From: a virus
Strand: one strand, 5' to 3'
Length of the DNA stretch: 21,881 nucleotides
IMG/VR virus record: IMGVR_UViG_3300020421_000160
Location: 1 to 21,881 of that record
Shown here piece by piece: positions 1 to 9,084 of the stretch. The position numbers and the translations under genes are program-made. The notes under the pieces were generated by a model. That model was not told the DNA's origin, did no database searches, and saw nothing but the letters and a program-made list of their open reading frames with translations. How positions within the stretch are numbered: the first letter of the stretch is position 1; each line of letters starts with the position of its first letter.

Positions 1-1852
1 CGTTAGAACTTTCACAGTAAAATCTTATGTATGATTGAACACCACCATTCTTGATAGAAATTGCACCTTGCGATACATCAACACCAGTTGTACCACCTAT
101 CTGTGCAGTTGTAGCTAAAACTGCTCCTGTTACTGTAGCACCTGTTGATGTTGTTTCTAATTTCTTATTGTTATTATGATAAAGTTCTACAGCGCCATCT
201 TTTACTGCTGAAATCATTAATTCAGTGTTGTTGTTATCTCTGAATTTTAAATTATCACCTAAGATTTTAAATTCACCAGTTCTGTTTCTTATCTCAGAAT
301 TTCCACCAAAGTGTGCGATAGTCAAATCATCACTGGTACCAAATCTTGCTTCGTAGTTATCAGAAAATGATAGATTACCAAGATGAGCAGTACCAGTAGA
401 TGTAATTGTTTGTACGGCAACCCCACCAGCAGTTAATGTAATTGTATTAGTAGTAAATCCTACTTTAGTATCTGGATCACCTATATGTCGTATTTCGTTT
501 GGAATGAATACGTTTGTACCATCGAACTGAAAGTCTGACTCAGCATTTATTCCATTTCCACCAGTTGATGTAAGTATTCTATCGTTACTACCATTTGATA
601 CACTAGCTCCAGCATTTGCATCAACATAAGCTTTAATAGATTGTTGTGTAGCAAGTGCTGTAGCTGAGTTTGAACCCATAGCATCTTCGTCTAAAATATC
701 TGTAACTGTTACTGAACCAGTACCACTTAAACCATCAAACTCTACTGTACCTGTTACATTAATACCACCAGTTGTTGTTTCAAATTTTTGAGAACCATTA
801 TGCTGAAGAGTAACAGCACCTGCTGTTTCAAAAAATGCACTAGTTTTAGATTGATCAACGCTATTAACTCGTATATCAGTACCTGAAATTCGTAAGATAC
901 CTGTGTCGTTTTCTATTCTTGATTCACTACCAGTATGATAGATACTTAAATCTTGAGAAGCACCAAAGTTTAATCTATCATCTGTTGTACCACTACTGTC
1001 ACCAAAATTAATTAGTTGTGCATTTACATCTAGTGTTCCACCAAGTTGAGGTGTCGTGTCATTTACAAGTTCACTTTCACCTAAGTTCTGATATGAAGAA
1101 CCATCATTGGTAATCTGCCACTTGTCTGAAGTTTCGTTCCATCTCAACTCTACATTTGTACCTGTACCTCTTTCGACTTCGATACCAGCATTTTGTGAAG
1201 GTGTACCTGTCTCATCACTGTTCAGTGTGATAATATTGTCACCAATATTTAAAGTATTACTATTGACTACAGTTTGTGTACCTGATACTGTTAAGTTACC
1301 ACTAATGACTACATTTTTTCCTACGTTTAGATTTGATGCTAACGTAACATTGTCTGGTAAACCTATTGTGACTGTACCACCACTTTCTGCGACTGTAGTT
1401 TCGTTTGCAGTACCAGCAAAAGTTATTGTACCACCTAGTGCTGTTGCAGTATTGTTAGAACCATCTGAAACTGTAATAGTTGAATTAGTTAGTTTAGAGT
1501 TGGCGATAGAGCCTGCTAACATAGCATTATCAACTGCACCCGATGCAATTGTTAAAGCACCAGTATCACTTACTGTTGCATCACCTGATACGGCTGAGTA
1601 TATGTATTTTTTAACTCTTGTTAGTGTTGTTTTTCTATTTGTACCTCCAGCACCGTCATCAACAAGAAGTAAATCAGCGTCAACTAAATCGGCTCCTATA
1701 TCTGTACCACCATCAATGTCAACGCTTGTAATAGATATCGTTGCACCTGATAATGCTGAAGCTTGTAAAACTCCACTTGAATTAAAAACAATTGTGCTTG
1801 GTGTTCCTATAGCTAAACCATGTTTAGCTAAAAATTCTTTAGCTGAAGCCAT
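1..1852 (-). CDS. Tail fibre protein, 3' end beyond window (617 codons visible)
   Basis: The frame is open without a stop from ATG at 1852 to base 2; I checked every codon. An in-frame TAG at 1864-1862 just upstream fixes the start, preceded by an AGGGA ribosome site about six bases away. The protein begins MASAKEFLAKHG. Residues about 39-73 hold an Asp-rich block (DIGADLVDADLLLVDDG then NRKTT) that recurs in the 902-aa fibre. Residues about 177-204 hold the NLTVSGTQTVVNS block, related to blocks in the 902-aa and S74 fibres. Later segments contain DRLNFGASQDLSIYH and ARFGTSDDLTIAHFG, which look like two copies of one repeat. The visible end, SYIRFYCESSN, resembles a motif of marine phage fibres that usually lies near the C-terminus, so probably little is missing. 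Role: virion surface fibre, presumably host recognition. It has its own late promoter at 1893-1900. Confidence 0.85.
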   Translation of the reverse strand, partial: MASAKEFLAKHGLAIGTPSTIVFNSSGVLQASALSGATISITSVDIDGGTDIGADLVDADLLLVDDGAGGTNRKTTLTRVKKYIYSAVSGDATVSDTGALTIASGAVDNAMLAGSIANSKLTNSTITVSDGSNNTATALGGTITFAGTANETTVAESGGTVTIGLPDNVTLASNLNVGKNVVISGNLTVSGTQTVVNSNTLNIGDNIITLNSDETGTPSQNAGIEVERGTGTNVELRWNETSDKWQITNDGSSYQNLGESELVNDTTPQLGGTLDVNAQLINFGDSSGTTDDRLNFGASQDLSIYHTGSESRIENDTGILRISGTDIRVNSVDQSKTSAFFETAGAVTLQHNGSQKFETTTGGINVTGTVEFDGLSGTGSVTVTDILDEDAMGSNSATALATQQSIKAYVDANAGASVSNGSNDRILTSTGGNGINAESDFQFDGTNVFIPNEIRHIGDPDTKVGFTTNTITLTAGGVAVQTITSTGTAHLGNLSFSDNYEARFGTSDDLTIAHFGGNSEIRNRTGEFKILGDNLKFRDNNNTELMISAVKDGAVELYHNNNKKLETTSTGATVTGAVLATTAQIGGTTGVDVSQGAISIKNGGVQSYIRFYCESSN

Positions 1853-1877
1853 TAGAGTTCCCTATCCCGTCTAATAG

Positions 1878-1901
1878 TTATAAATGTCTTCTTATTTATA
1901 A
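1878..1901. repeat. 8-bp perfect inverted repeat overlapping the late promoter
   Basis: TTATAAAT at 1878-1885 is the exact reverse complement of ATTTATAA at 1894-1901, separated by 8 bases. The right arm overlaps the TATAAATA element almost completely. It is AT-only and not followed by a U-tract, so it is a poor intrinsic terminator. It could be chance in AT-rich spacer. Confidence 0.4.
1893..1900 (-). promoter_or_regulatory. T4-type late promoter TATAAATA
   Basis: An exact TATAAATA on the minus strand starts one base after the TAA (1904-1902) of the 1324-aa gene and lies about 40 bases before the ATG of the left-edge fibre gene. This is the consensus read by the T4 late sigma factor gp55 with the sliding clamp. 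Three other exact copies occupy gene junctions in this window. Confidence 0.85.
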
Positions 1902-4900
1902 TTATTTGAAACGTACTGGGGGAGTAAAATCTCTAGTATATAGTGCTGTATTTTTGATAATTCTTAGATTTGAAATATATCCGTCCATCCAAGATGAAGT
2001 GCCATCGTCACCTATTCTAAATGTAGTACCACTTATATTACCACTATATGAATAGTGATCAATTTCTCCACCGTCTTGAAATACTGTTAATTTGCCTTCT
2101 GAGTCATCATGAACGTAAGCCATGTGATACCATCTATTTGCTTCTGGTGTTATATTTGTATTATAGTAAGGACTTGCAATACCACCATTATGATATACTG
2201 TAAAAGCATTAGAGCCGTTTCTATAGTAAAAAGCTGGAGCATATCCATTAAAAGCACAATGTATTTGATTACCAGATGTGTTATTATGATATACCCAATA
2301 CTCTATAGTCCAATCATTAGTACCGATAGTATCTGCCAATGTACACTGTAAGAAATCACCACTACCATCAAACTTAACAGATTTCATACCAGGAGCAGGA
2401 GCAAAGTTTGAAACAACTGCATTACCGCTTACAGAAATTGAAGTACCATTAGAACTTCCGTCTGTTACTGTGGCAGAGCCTGCTGTACCAGCATGACAAG
2501 TTAAAAGTGTCACATTACTTGCAGTTGGGGTAGGTGTTGTACCATCAGGTTTTGTCATACCTGAATTAGTAGGTGTGAGAGTTACTGGATCTGCATAATA
2601 AGGATACACTGATTTTCCTTTTAATACTCTAAGATTTTCTAGATAACCATGAAAATGTCCAGAGTATCCTGGATATTTACCAATAAGAAATGCACCGGCG
2701 GCTTGAGTTTTACTATTAGCGTCTGTAATTGCCGATCCTTCTTGAACACCATCTACATACAATCTAACTTGTCCACTAACTCTACGAACAACAAAGTGTT
2801 TCCAAACATCTTGTATATTGCTTGTGCCTGATATTTTTAAACTACTACCATCATCTGCCGTGTAAACAAGTTTACCACCAGAAGAATGAATATACACTTG
2901 AATTGAATCTGTTCCGTTATCTCCGTAAGCAAATATTCTTCTATACTGACTGTCTGTGGATACTGATAATGCGTATACATAACCTTCAACAGTAAAGTCT
3001 TCTGTTCCTATTTTTAAAGTATCAGTGTCACCTGAAGGTTGAATATTTTGCGATAAGTAATCACCATTACCATCAAAGTAGATTGAAGGTTGATCAGCAA
3101 ATTTAGATTTTCCTAGTGAAGATGTTACATTTCCTTCCATCTCTAAACTTTGTTGTTGAGATGCATCTCCTACTAATACATCTCCCAGATTTAATAATAA
3201 TTTTGTATGAGAAGCATCAAAACTTGTATTGACATTAGTTGTTGATGGATATGTTCCACCTGTTTTTGTAAGTGGACGAGTTGGTGGAGTAAAAGCACCA
3301 GTATAGACAGCAGTACCTACAACTATTCTTAAATCTGAAAGAAATCCTTCAGCAGGCAGTTCACTTGTAACTGATCCTCCTCCAAATTCTATTTCACCGG
3401 CTGTTGTAGTTGTATAATCATATGTATCGGAAGCACTTCCTTTTTCAACACCATCACAATATATTTTCATAGTGCCACTATTTCGGACAATTGCAATATG
3501 TGTCCAAACTTTATCTCTAAGCACAGAAGTACTGGTTGTAAGTGAATTTGTAGATGATCGATACCACTTTAGATATCCGTTACTAGTATCTTTATACAAT
3601 CTCCAACCACCAGTAGTAGCATAGCGTTTACTTAGAATTGCTTCCCAAAAACTTGTAGCACCTTCAGGACGATACCAAAGTTCTATTGTAAAATTACCTG
3701 TTCCTAGTTGTATTTCATTTGTTGCTTTATCGGTTGTCTCTATATTTCCGGCGGCGTTGTTGTTTATATAAAATGATCCACCATGTTTATCTGGAGCATA
3801 AACTTCTCTATCATAAGGAATATATGGTACAGGGAACGGTGTTCCTCCAATAGTAAATCTAGGATCTAGAAAAGGATTATGAAATCCGTGAAAAATATTA
3901 AGTGATGCATGTGCTGTGCTTCTTGATCCAGGTACACTAATTGTTTCATTAGTAGAGGTATATAACTTAGCTTTAGTAAACTTTACATCATGTAAATAAC
4001 CTTCAAAATAATTTCCTAGAGAACCAAAATTTGAGCCATCAGCTTCTGTACCAAAAGCAAACGAATTATTATCAAAAGATATTCTATCTAATCCAGTTAC
4101 TCTAAATACTCTGTGTCCGTCTATCCAAAGAGTTACGATATCAGCATCAGAACTTCCATCTGTTTCATGCATAAAAACATAATGATGCCATTGATTTTGT
4201 TTTGTATAAATTCCACCATAATCAGATCCTATCTGAGTATTATCCCAGTTTGCTCTTCGAATACCGACAACAAAATCATTTAGCCCACCTGATAGATTGT
4301 TACAACCTATTATATGATCTGTATTAGAAGCTGGATCTGAAAATGAATATGCCCAAAACTCTAATGTAAAGTTATCACATTTTCCACCAGAATCATTAAT
4401 GTCAGCTAAAGTATCATCTCTTAGATAATCACCAGAGCCGTCAAAATACGTACTATAACCTCCTGAAGCATACGGACTAAATTGTGAAGTATGACTTTGG
4501 GCGGCAGTACCAAACATCTCTACAGTATGTGCTGAGTTTGAAGTATCTCTCACAAACTTGTTAGTATATAATGTACCAGCTGGTGCAAAAGGACTATCAG
4601 CGTCATAAGTTGGGCTACCAGAAGTTGTGAAACTACGATTATCTGCTGAATTATCTGTATCTGAACCTTGTGCGATTAAAAGGTTAGTGTTTGTAATTGC
4701 AGTGAGAGGTGCAGTCGGTGGTGTAAAAGCACTTGTATATACAGCAGTTCCTTTTACCATACGTAAATTACTAAGTCTACCATTCAAAGGACTTGTGCCA
4801 CCAGATGCCCGATCTCTTCCTATTGTTAACGAACCACGACTAAAATTATATGTAGTACTATAACTACCAACTTCTGTTCCATCAAGATACATTTTCAGAG

Positions 4901-5876
4901 TGCCACTATTTCTAACCCATGCAAGATGATACCATGTTCCTGCGGATAAAGAACCACTAGATGCTGTAGTGATACCTACTCCTGGTTGATAGACTGCCAT
5001 CTTATTTGGATTTCCATTTAAGAATAATGCAATTCTACCAGCCACAGATCCACTAGCTCCAGCTTGTGCAGTATCATAAATTAATTGATTAGCAGTAACG
5101 GCGGTTGGTTTAAACCAACATTCTACAGTAAAATCTCCTGATCCTGGAGCAAGATCATCATGAGTAGCGGATAGAGTATCGTAACTAGTAGTGTGTAATA
5201 AACTTTGTTGTTTTATAGTTGTGATTCCTGGTGGATTATTTGCTAACAAAGTAAGGGCTTCATATTTAGAATTTTTTAGTGAATATGCGGTGCTTATTGT
5301 TATGGTACCTGTTCCAGTATTGACACCATCAGTTACAGTTAATGTTACTGTAGCTCCTGCTAGTGGTGTTGTTCCATCAAATACCATTCTTAAATGATTG
5401 TTACTTGTAGTATGTGTTATGGCAACATTACCTGTGGTAGCAATACCTGAGTTAGCAAAAGTTACAGTAGTTGGTGTTCCTTCTGGCTCATTCACAGTAT
5501 AAGTGAAATCTAATGTAAGATTTTCGGTTGTAGGATCAGCCGATGTTGATGATAGAGTAATTGATGGTGAAGTATTCAGAGTAGAAATTTTATACCAACC
5601 AGAACCGTTCGATATATACAATGAGTTAGTCAATGTAGCATAAGCTAAAGTGCCTGAGGCAGATATAGGATTAATTGGAAATATTGAAGAGTTTGCATAC
5701 GTTGTTATTGCTGACGCTCCAACTATACCTGCTCCAGCTTCAATGATACTCGTATTTGATTGTGAATCTTGTATCTTTAGATTACCACTATCTGCACCCA
5801 TAACAACTCTAGAGGTGCCTGTGCCTAATGTCATCGTGTTTCCAGATGTCGATGTAAATGGAACTTTTTGTACCAT
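1902..5876 (-). CDS. Five-LamG-domain virion adhesin (concanavalin A-like lectin repeats)
   Basis: 1324 aa. Residues 1-200 form an N-terminal module starting MVQKVPF, with the segments SRVVMGADSGNLKIQDSQSN and SGWYKI and an Ig-like stretch (TLDFTYTVNEPEGTP) at about 105-198. The 417-aa neighbour carries a paralogous module. Five LamG/concanavalin-like domains follow at about 225-395, 475-650, 698-870, 930-1095 and 1165-1320. Each shows a strand of the type FTVECWFKP, FTLEFWAYS, FTIELWYRP, FTVEGYVYA or WTIEYWVYH, then W-H-aromatic and a YLDG/YVDG-like turn; three end in an NLR/DLR...VYT...FTPP signature. LamG folds commonly bind glycans, so a role in attachment to surface polysaccharide is inferred. 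The ATG at 5876 has an AAGGAA ribosome site eight bases upstream and its own late promoter. No signal peptide or membrane segment was seen. Confidence 0.88.
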   Translation of the reverse strand: MVQKVPFTSTSGNTMTLGTGTSRVVMGADSGNLKIQDSQSNTSIIEAGAGIVGASAITTYANSSIFPINPISASGTLAYATLTNSLYISNGSGWYKISTLNTSPSITLSSTSADPTTENLTLDFTYTVNEPEGTPTTVTFANSGIATTGNVAITHTTSNNHLRMVFDGTTPLAGATVTLTVTDGVNTGTGTITISTAYSLKNSKYEALTLLANNPPGITTIKQQSLLHTTSYDTLSATHDDLAPGSGDFTVECWFKPTAVTANQLIYDTAQAGASGSVAGRIALFLNGNPNKMAVYQPGVGITTASSGSLSAGTWYHLAWVRNSGTLKMYLDGTEVGSYSTTYNFSRGSLTIGRDRASGGTSPLNGRLSNLRMVKGTAVYTSAFTPPTAPLTAITNTNLLIAQGSDTDNSADNRSFTTSGSPTYDADSPFAPAGTLYTNKFVRDTSNSAHTVEMFGTAAQSHTSQFSPYASGGYSTYFDGSGDYLRDDTLADINDSGGKCDNFTLEFWAYSFSDPASNTDHIIGCNNLSGGLNDFVVGIRRANWDNTQIGSDYGGIYTKQNQWHHYVFMHETDGSSDADIVTLWIDGHRVFRVTGLDRISFDNNSFAFGTEADGSNFGSLGNYFEGYLHDVKFTKAKLYTSTNETISVPGSRSTAHASLNIFHGFHNPFLDPRFTIGGTPFPVPYIPYDREVYAPDKHGGSFYINNNAAGNIETTDKATNEIQLGTGNFTIELWYRPEGATSFWEAILSKRYATTGGWRLYKDTSNGYLKWYRSSTNSLTTSTSVLRDKVWTHIAIVRNSGTMKIYCDGVEKGSASDTYDYTTTTAGEIEFGGGSVTSELPAEGFLSDLRIVVGTAVYTGAFTPPTRPLTKTGGTYPSTTNVNTSFDASHTKLLLNLGDVLVGDASQQQSLEMEGNVTSSLGKSKFADQPSIYFDGNGDYLSQNIQPSGDTDTLKIGTEDFTVEGYVYALSVSTDSQYRRIFAYGDNGTDSIQVYIHSSGGKLVYTADDGSSLKISGTSNIQDVWKHFVVRRVSGQVRLYVDGVQEGSAITDANSKTQAAGAFLIGKYPGYSGHFHGYLENLRVLKGKSVYPYYADPVTLTPTNSGMTKPDGTTPTPTASNVTLLTCHAGTAGSATVTDGSSNGTSISVSGNAVVSNFAPAPGMKSVKFDGSGDFLQCTLADTIGTNDWTIEYWVYHNNTSGNQIHCAFNGYAPAFYYRNGSNAFTVYHNGGIASPYYNTNITPEANRWYHMAYVHDDSEGKLTVFQDGGEIDHYSYSGNISGTTFRIGDDGTSSWMDGYISNLRIIKNTALYTRDFTPPVRFK
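5755..5813 (-). repeat. Direct repeat copy 1 (N-terminal anchor of 1324-aa gene)
   Basis: These 59 bases match 7037-7095 at 57 of 59 positions by direct comparison. They encode the segment around VMGADSGNLKIQDSQSN at about residues 22-41 of the adhesin. A second conserved patch of the same two genes covers the Ig-like segment (about 5385-5520 against 6665-6802), including a run of about 25 near-identical bases. Confidence 0.9.
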
Positions 5877-5896
5877 ACTCTATATTCCTTTTTCTC

Positions 5897-5904
5897 TATT
5901 TATA
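5897..5904 (-). promoter_or_regulatory. T4-type late promoter TATAAATA
   Basis: An exact TATAAATA begins on the base right after the TAG (5907-5905) of the 417-aa gene and ends 20 bases before the ATG of the 1324-aa gene. An AAGGAA ribosome site lies between. Same family as the elements at 1893, 11920 and 17071. Confidence 0.88.
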
Positions 5905-7158
5905 CTACGTTGTGCCCTTATCATAGATATCTTGAAGTTGGGATTGTGTTAGTATACCTTCATATATTTGTATTGCATCAAGAGCAGTTGGATAATTCAT
6001 ACCGCCATAAGGATAACCTGTTCCTATATGATCTACTTTATTATATGATGTAGCAATATTTTTATTAGATATTTCTTTTGTCATTGTACCACTAGAGTCT
6101 ACGTATGCTTCAGCAATGTCATTTGTTGTGCATGTAAAAGCTAACATTCTCCAATTACCATCTATCATAGATGTAGTGCCTTTTGTTGCAGAACTTCCTC
6201 CACAGATACATACCACACCATCTTCTAATCCAAATCCTAAATGAACAGATCCTGAATCATCACCAAATATAGGAACACCTGGAGAATATGCACTATTTGT
6301 ACCATTATTCTGCGTTCCTTTGTACCATGCTATAAATGTTTTATTTCTATTGCTTTGTGTACCAGACAGTTCTGATGGAGATAAGTAAACACCTGAACTC
6401 CAACCAGATCCATAACCACTATTGAGAGTACCACCTGTGTTATTGTAAGTAGGGTTTCCTGTTGTAGAAGGAGTATTCCAAGAACCTGATTTACCCATAC
6501 TACCACCATTGAAACTTAAAGCTAACAGTCGAGTTGTACCTGATGGTTGATGTAGTTCTTCAGTGTAGCTTGCATTAATTGTCATTGTGCCTACACCAGT
6601 GTTAACACCATCTGTTGCAGATACTGTAATCGTTGCTCCTGTATATGGTGTAGTACCGTCAAATACTGCACGTATATGATTATTAGATGTAGTGTGTGTA
6701 ATAGCAACATTACCTACAGTAGCAAAACCTGAATTAGCTACTGAAACAATTACAGGTGTACCTTCTGGCTCTGTCACAGTGTAAGTGAAATCTAATGTAA
6801 GATGTGAACTTATTGTAGCCGATGTTGCAGATAAAGTGACAGTGGGATCAGTATTTACTGTAGTTACTTTATACCAACCACCTCCTGATTTCATGAAGAG
6901 TGTGTTATTTGCAGTACTCCAAAATAAACTTCCGTTGTTTATACCTGAAGGAGGAAGTGCCAAAGAGGCATTGTTAGCTACTGTACGTGAACCTAAAAAA
7001 CCTGTGTCTCCAAAACCTGGTTCTATAATAGTTGTGTTTGATTGTGAATCTTGTATCTTTAGATTGCCACTATCAGCACCCATAACAACTCTAGAAGTTC
7101 CAGCTCCTATAGTTACAGTATTCCCTGAAAACTGATGATATGGTACTCTTTGAACCAT
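5905..7158 (-). CDS. Lectin-type virion adhesin, paralogue of the five-LamG protein
   Basis: 417 aa. Residues 1-200 align collinearly with the 1324-aa neighbour: MVQRVPY, then SRVVMGADSGNLKIQDSQSN, GGGWYKVTT, and the Ig-like DFTYTVTEPEGTP to DGVNTGVGTMTI. Residues about 207-417 form one LamG/concanavalin-like domain: TRLLALSFNGG, KTFIAWYKG, GNWRMLAFTC, EAYVDSSG, and a closing ALDAIQIYEGILTQSQL helix typical of that fold. The N-terminus is probably the virion anchor and the C-terminus the binding head (inference). ATG at 7158 lies four bases after the TAG (7165-7163) of the 120-aa gene. No strong Shine-Dalgarno is visible, so translation may be coupled to the gene before. It ends exactly where the late promoter of the next gene starts. 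Confidence 0.87.
   Translation of the reverse strand: MVQRVPYHQFSGNTVTIGAGTSRVVMGADSGNLKIQDSQSNTTIIEPGFGDTGFLGSRTVANNASLALPPSGINNGSLFWSTANNTLFMKSGGGWYKVTTVNTDPTVTLSATSATISSHLTLDFTYTVTEPEGTPVIVSVANSGFATVGNVAITHTTSNNHIRAVFDGTTPYTGATITVSATDGVNTGVGTMTINASYTEELHQPSGTTRLLALSFNGGSMGKSGSWNTPSTTGNPTYNNTGGTLNSGYGSGWSSGVYLSPSELSGTQSNRNKTFIAWYKGTQNNGTNSAYSPGVPIFGDDSGSVHLGFGLEDGVVCICGGSSATKGTTSMIDGNWRMLAFTCTTNDIAEAYVDSSGTMTKEISNKNIATSYNKVDHIGTGYPYGGMNYPTALDAIQIYEGILTQSQLQDIYDKGTT
7037..7095 (-). repeat. Direct repeat copy 2 (N-terminal anchor of 417-aa gene)
   Basis: Partner of 5755-5813 (57 of 59 bases identical, same strand, about 1.28 kb apart). Long near-identity between paralogues with diverged C-termini makes this a plausible site for homologous recombination that swaps or deletes the intervening adhesin. 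Confidence 0.9.
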
Positions 7159-7162
7159 GTCA

Positions 7163-7525
7163 CTATCTCGCTACGCCGATACGTGTTATCTTTAAGTTTA
7201 ATGTTCCAGTTGATGCCGGTGTTGCTCTGAGTCTCAGAGTTCTTGGCGGACCTATGTCTGAATCTGCCGTAAATGATACAAGATTAGTTGATTGTATATC
7301 ACCAAACTGTGTGAAGTCACAATCTGTAGCTGAAGTCATAGCAACCACAACTGTACAATAATGAAAGTCAGTGCCTTTTGTTGCCATAATATTAAACACT
7401 ACAGAACTTGTATCTACAGCTTGTACAGAGTCAACTGTTTGTATTGACGTACCTGTCGCTGTTGTTGATATCTGCGAATACTTGTCTGCTAAGTCTGCAA
7501 ATATTCTCGCTTTACTTTTTGCCAT
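7163..7525 (-). CDS. Small virion protein homologous to the C-terminal domain of the 519-aa fibre
   Basis: 120 aa, starting MAKSKARIFADLADKY. Residues about 30-120 read as the same beta-rich domain that ends the 519-aa protein. Both have a VVF-/SAQYLIQAT-type strand, a V(I/V)...F strand, then FG(D/R)(I/L)...N, a run with SD, and R(I/L)(K/R)V/A..QTTSTK- or ASTGTL-like strands closing LKIQATRL or LKITRIGV. Domains of this kind are common at the C-termini of marine phage fibres. The ATG at 7525 overlaps the TAA of the 519-aa gene by one base (TAATG), with an AAGGAAGAG ribosome site inside that gene, so the two are translationally coupled. It may be a head subunit or cap for the fibre, or a minor structural protein; the function is inferred. 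Confidence 0.75.
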   Translation of the reverse strand: MAKSKARIFADLADKYSQISTTATGTSIQTVDSVQAVDTSSVVFNIMATKGTDFHYCTVVVAMTSATDCDFTQFGDIQSTNLVSFTADSDIGPPRTLRLRATPASTGTLNLKITRIGVAR

Positions 7526-9084
7526 TAGTTGCTCTTCCTTAGTCTTGTAGCTTGAATTTTAAGTTTAGTACTAGTCGTTTGTGGTTGAACTTTAATTCTA
7601 ACTAAATTGTCAGCTACATCTGATGTAACTGTCATGATACTTCCGTTACTATTTAGTCTTCCAAATTCTGATATGAATGATGAACCTCTATCATGAATTA
7701 CGTTAAATGTTCCGAACGATACACCATTTGGATTTGTTGCTTGTATGAGATATTGTGCAGAGATAAAATCTGCGGTAGGAAATTGATCTACAACTGTTGC
7801 TGACGTATCATCAAAGGATAATATCTCTTTTGTTTTTAGAACTGTTGTATTTGCATAGTGAACTTCGTTTTGTGCAGATAGAACTGCTGGTTCTGGTCCA
7901 TGTGAGTCAATCGTAATAACATCGTTATTTGCTAATGGTTCTTGCAGAACAACTGTTGAACCACTTACGGCAGTCCAGTCAGTGCTTTCTTTTAGTTTGA
8001 TACCATTTAGATATACCGTAGTTTTGTTTACTTCATAATCTAGTCTTTTACCAAATCTATCTTGTCCAGAAAAAACAGTTGCTCCTTTTGATGCAACATA
8101 TTCGAATGATTTGTAAGGGTAAGGTCCTAAAGACTCTATCATCACAACATCATTATTACCAGCACCATCTTGAAGAACAACTTCTGTTCCGTTTGTTGCT
8201 ACAACATCTGTATTTGCTCGTAATCTAACACCATTTAAATATACTTTTACACCACCACCTAGAGGATTATTTGCTGTGTATGCTAGTGTTTCACCAAGGG
8301 CATCTGCTCCAGAGAATGTAGTTTGTCCTCGAGTCGCTACATATGTAAAATGTTTAAATTCTTCAGAACCATATTGTTCGATAGTTATGATGTTGTTGTT
8401 AGATGTTCCGTCTTGAAGTGTTAGTGTACCTGAATCTGTTTCTGCAAAGTCAACAGTAGGACGTAATTTAACACCATCTTTATATACAGAGACTGAGCCA
8501 GGAGTATAGCTTAAAAGTCCTTGACTATCTGAAGAACCTTTAAATAATGTTTGTCCTGTATTAGATGTAAATTCAAATTGCTGAACTGCTAAAGAAGCAC
8601 GAACTGAAACATTAGCAGTATGTCTTGAAGTACCTTGATAGGCGGCGTCACCAGTAAACGTAACAGGTCCAGTAAAGTTAAATGCAGAAGTAGATGTAAC
8701 TGGTTGATTAAAAGTAACTGCTTGTTGAAATACTGCATTACTTGAGAATACTGTATTACCAGTAAAAGTTGAGTTGTTAAAACTACCAGTTGCTGAGGCG
8801 GCGGCGAATGATAATGTACCACTACCATCTGTTTGTAGAAAATGTCCGGCTGAGCCGTCAGTACTTGGAAATGTAATATTACCATTGGCTATCTGAAAGC
8901 CACCGGTACCTACTGTGACATTATGTGGATTTGAACCTATTTCTAGAATTGCTGAAGAGGAAGGATTTTTTGTATAGAGTCTTTTGTCGGCTGTATTGAC
9001 AGCAAGTTCGCCTGCATCTAGTTCAGATGTTGTTGGTTTCTTACCAGCAACATTACTACGTTTAATACGTATTACGTTAGCCAT
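7525..9084 (-). CDS. Tail fibre protein with three internal 75-residue repeats
   Basis: 519 aa. The N-terminus MANVIRIKRS..AG..P..SELDAGELAVN..D.RLYTK matches that of the 902-aa fibre and is probably a shared attachment domain. Residues about 60-160 are a low-complexity beta shaft (SFNNSTFTGNTVFSSN, then TSAFNFTGPVTFTGD). Three repeats follow at about 168-240, 245-320 and 325-397, each with F.(Y/S)..(T/S).GQT.F.G.D, an L.Y sequence, a VY.(N/D)G(V/I)(K/R)L turn, T.L.LQ and NN(D/I)(V/I)(I/M).I. Residues about 415-519 form a beta-rich C-terminal domain shared with the 120-aa gene. There is no late promoter in front; the sigma70-type promoter at 9139-9167 is the only one I see. The ribosome site is weak (AGG about 12 bases upstream), and an 8-codon out-of-frame ORF (ATG at 9103) overlaps the start codon. 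Confidence 0.86.
   Translation of the reverse strand: MANVIRIKRSNVAGKKPTTSELDAGELAVNTADKRLYTKNPSSSAILEIGSNPHNVTVGTGGFQIANGNITFPSTDGSAGHFLQTDGSGTLSFAAASATGSFNNSTFTGNTVFSSNAVFQQAVTFNQPVTSTSAFNFTGPVTFTGDAAYQGTSRHTANVSVRASLAVQQFEFTSNTGQTLFKGSSDSQGLLSYTPGSVSVYKDGVKLRPTVDFAETDSGTLTLQDGTSNNNIITIEQYGSEEFKHFTYVATRGQTTFSGADALGETLAYTANNPLGGGVKVYLNGVRLRANTDVVATNGTEVVLQDGAGNNDVVMIESLGPYPYKSFEYVASKGATVFSGQDRFGKRLDYEVNKTTVYLNGIKLKESTDWTAVSGSTVVLQEPLANNDVITIDSHGPEPAVLSAQNEVHYANTTVLKTKEILSFDDTSATVVDQFPTADFISAQYLIQATNPNGVSFGTFNVIHDRGSSFISEFGRLNSNGSIMTVTSDVADNLVRIKVQPQTTSTKLKIQATRLRKSN

Noticed and set aside
1107-1874. 255-aa open frame on the plus strand
   Set aside because: It lies wholly opposite the left-edge fibre gene, whose minus frame is open over 617 codons with a fibre-like product. 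The plus product is a Val/Ser/Pro-rich shadow, as are the plus-strand frames at 5650-5952, 6785-7135, 9835-10332, 10954-11565 and 20753-21208.
1878-1885. Plus-strand late promoter (TATAAATG)
   Set aside because: It differs from TATAAATA at the last base and has no plus-strand gene downstream; it is better read as one arm of the inverted repeat.
1902-7158. Diversity-generating retroelement target in the lectin-type adhesins
   Set aside because: No reverse transcriptase or template repeat is seen. The only long repeat is in the N-terminal anchors, not the C-termini, and it lacks adenine-specific variation.
8589-8885. 98-aa minus-strand frame within the 519-aa gene
   Set aside because: It lies inside the fibre in another frame and gives a His/Leu/Gln-rich product with no recognisable features; no independent ribosome site.
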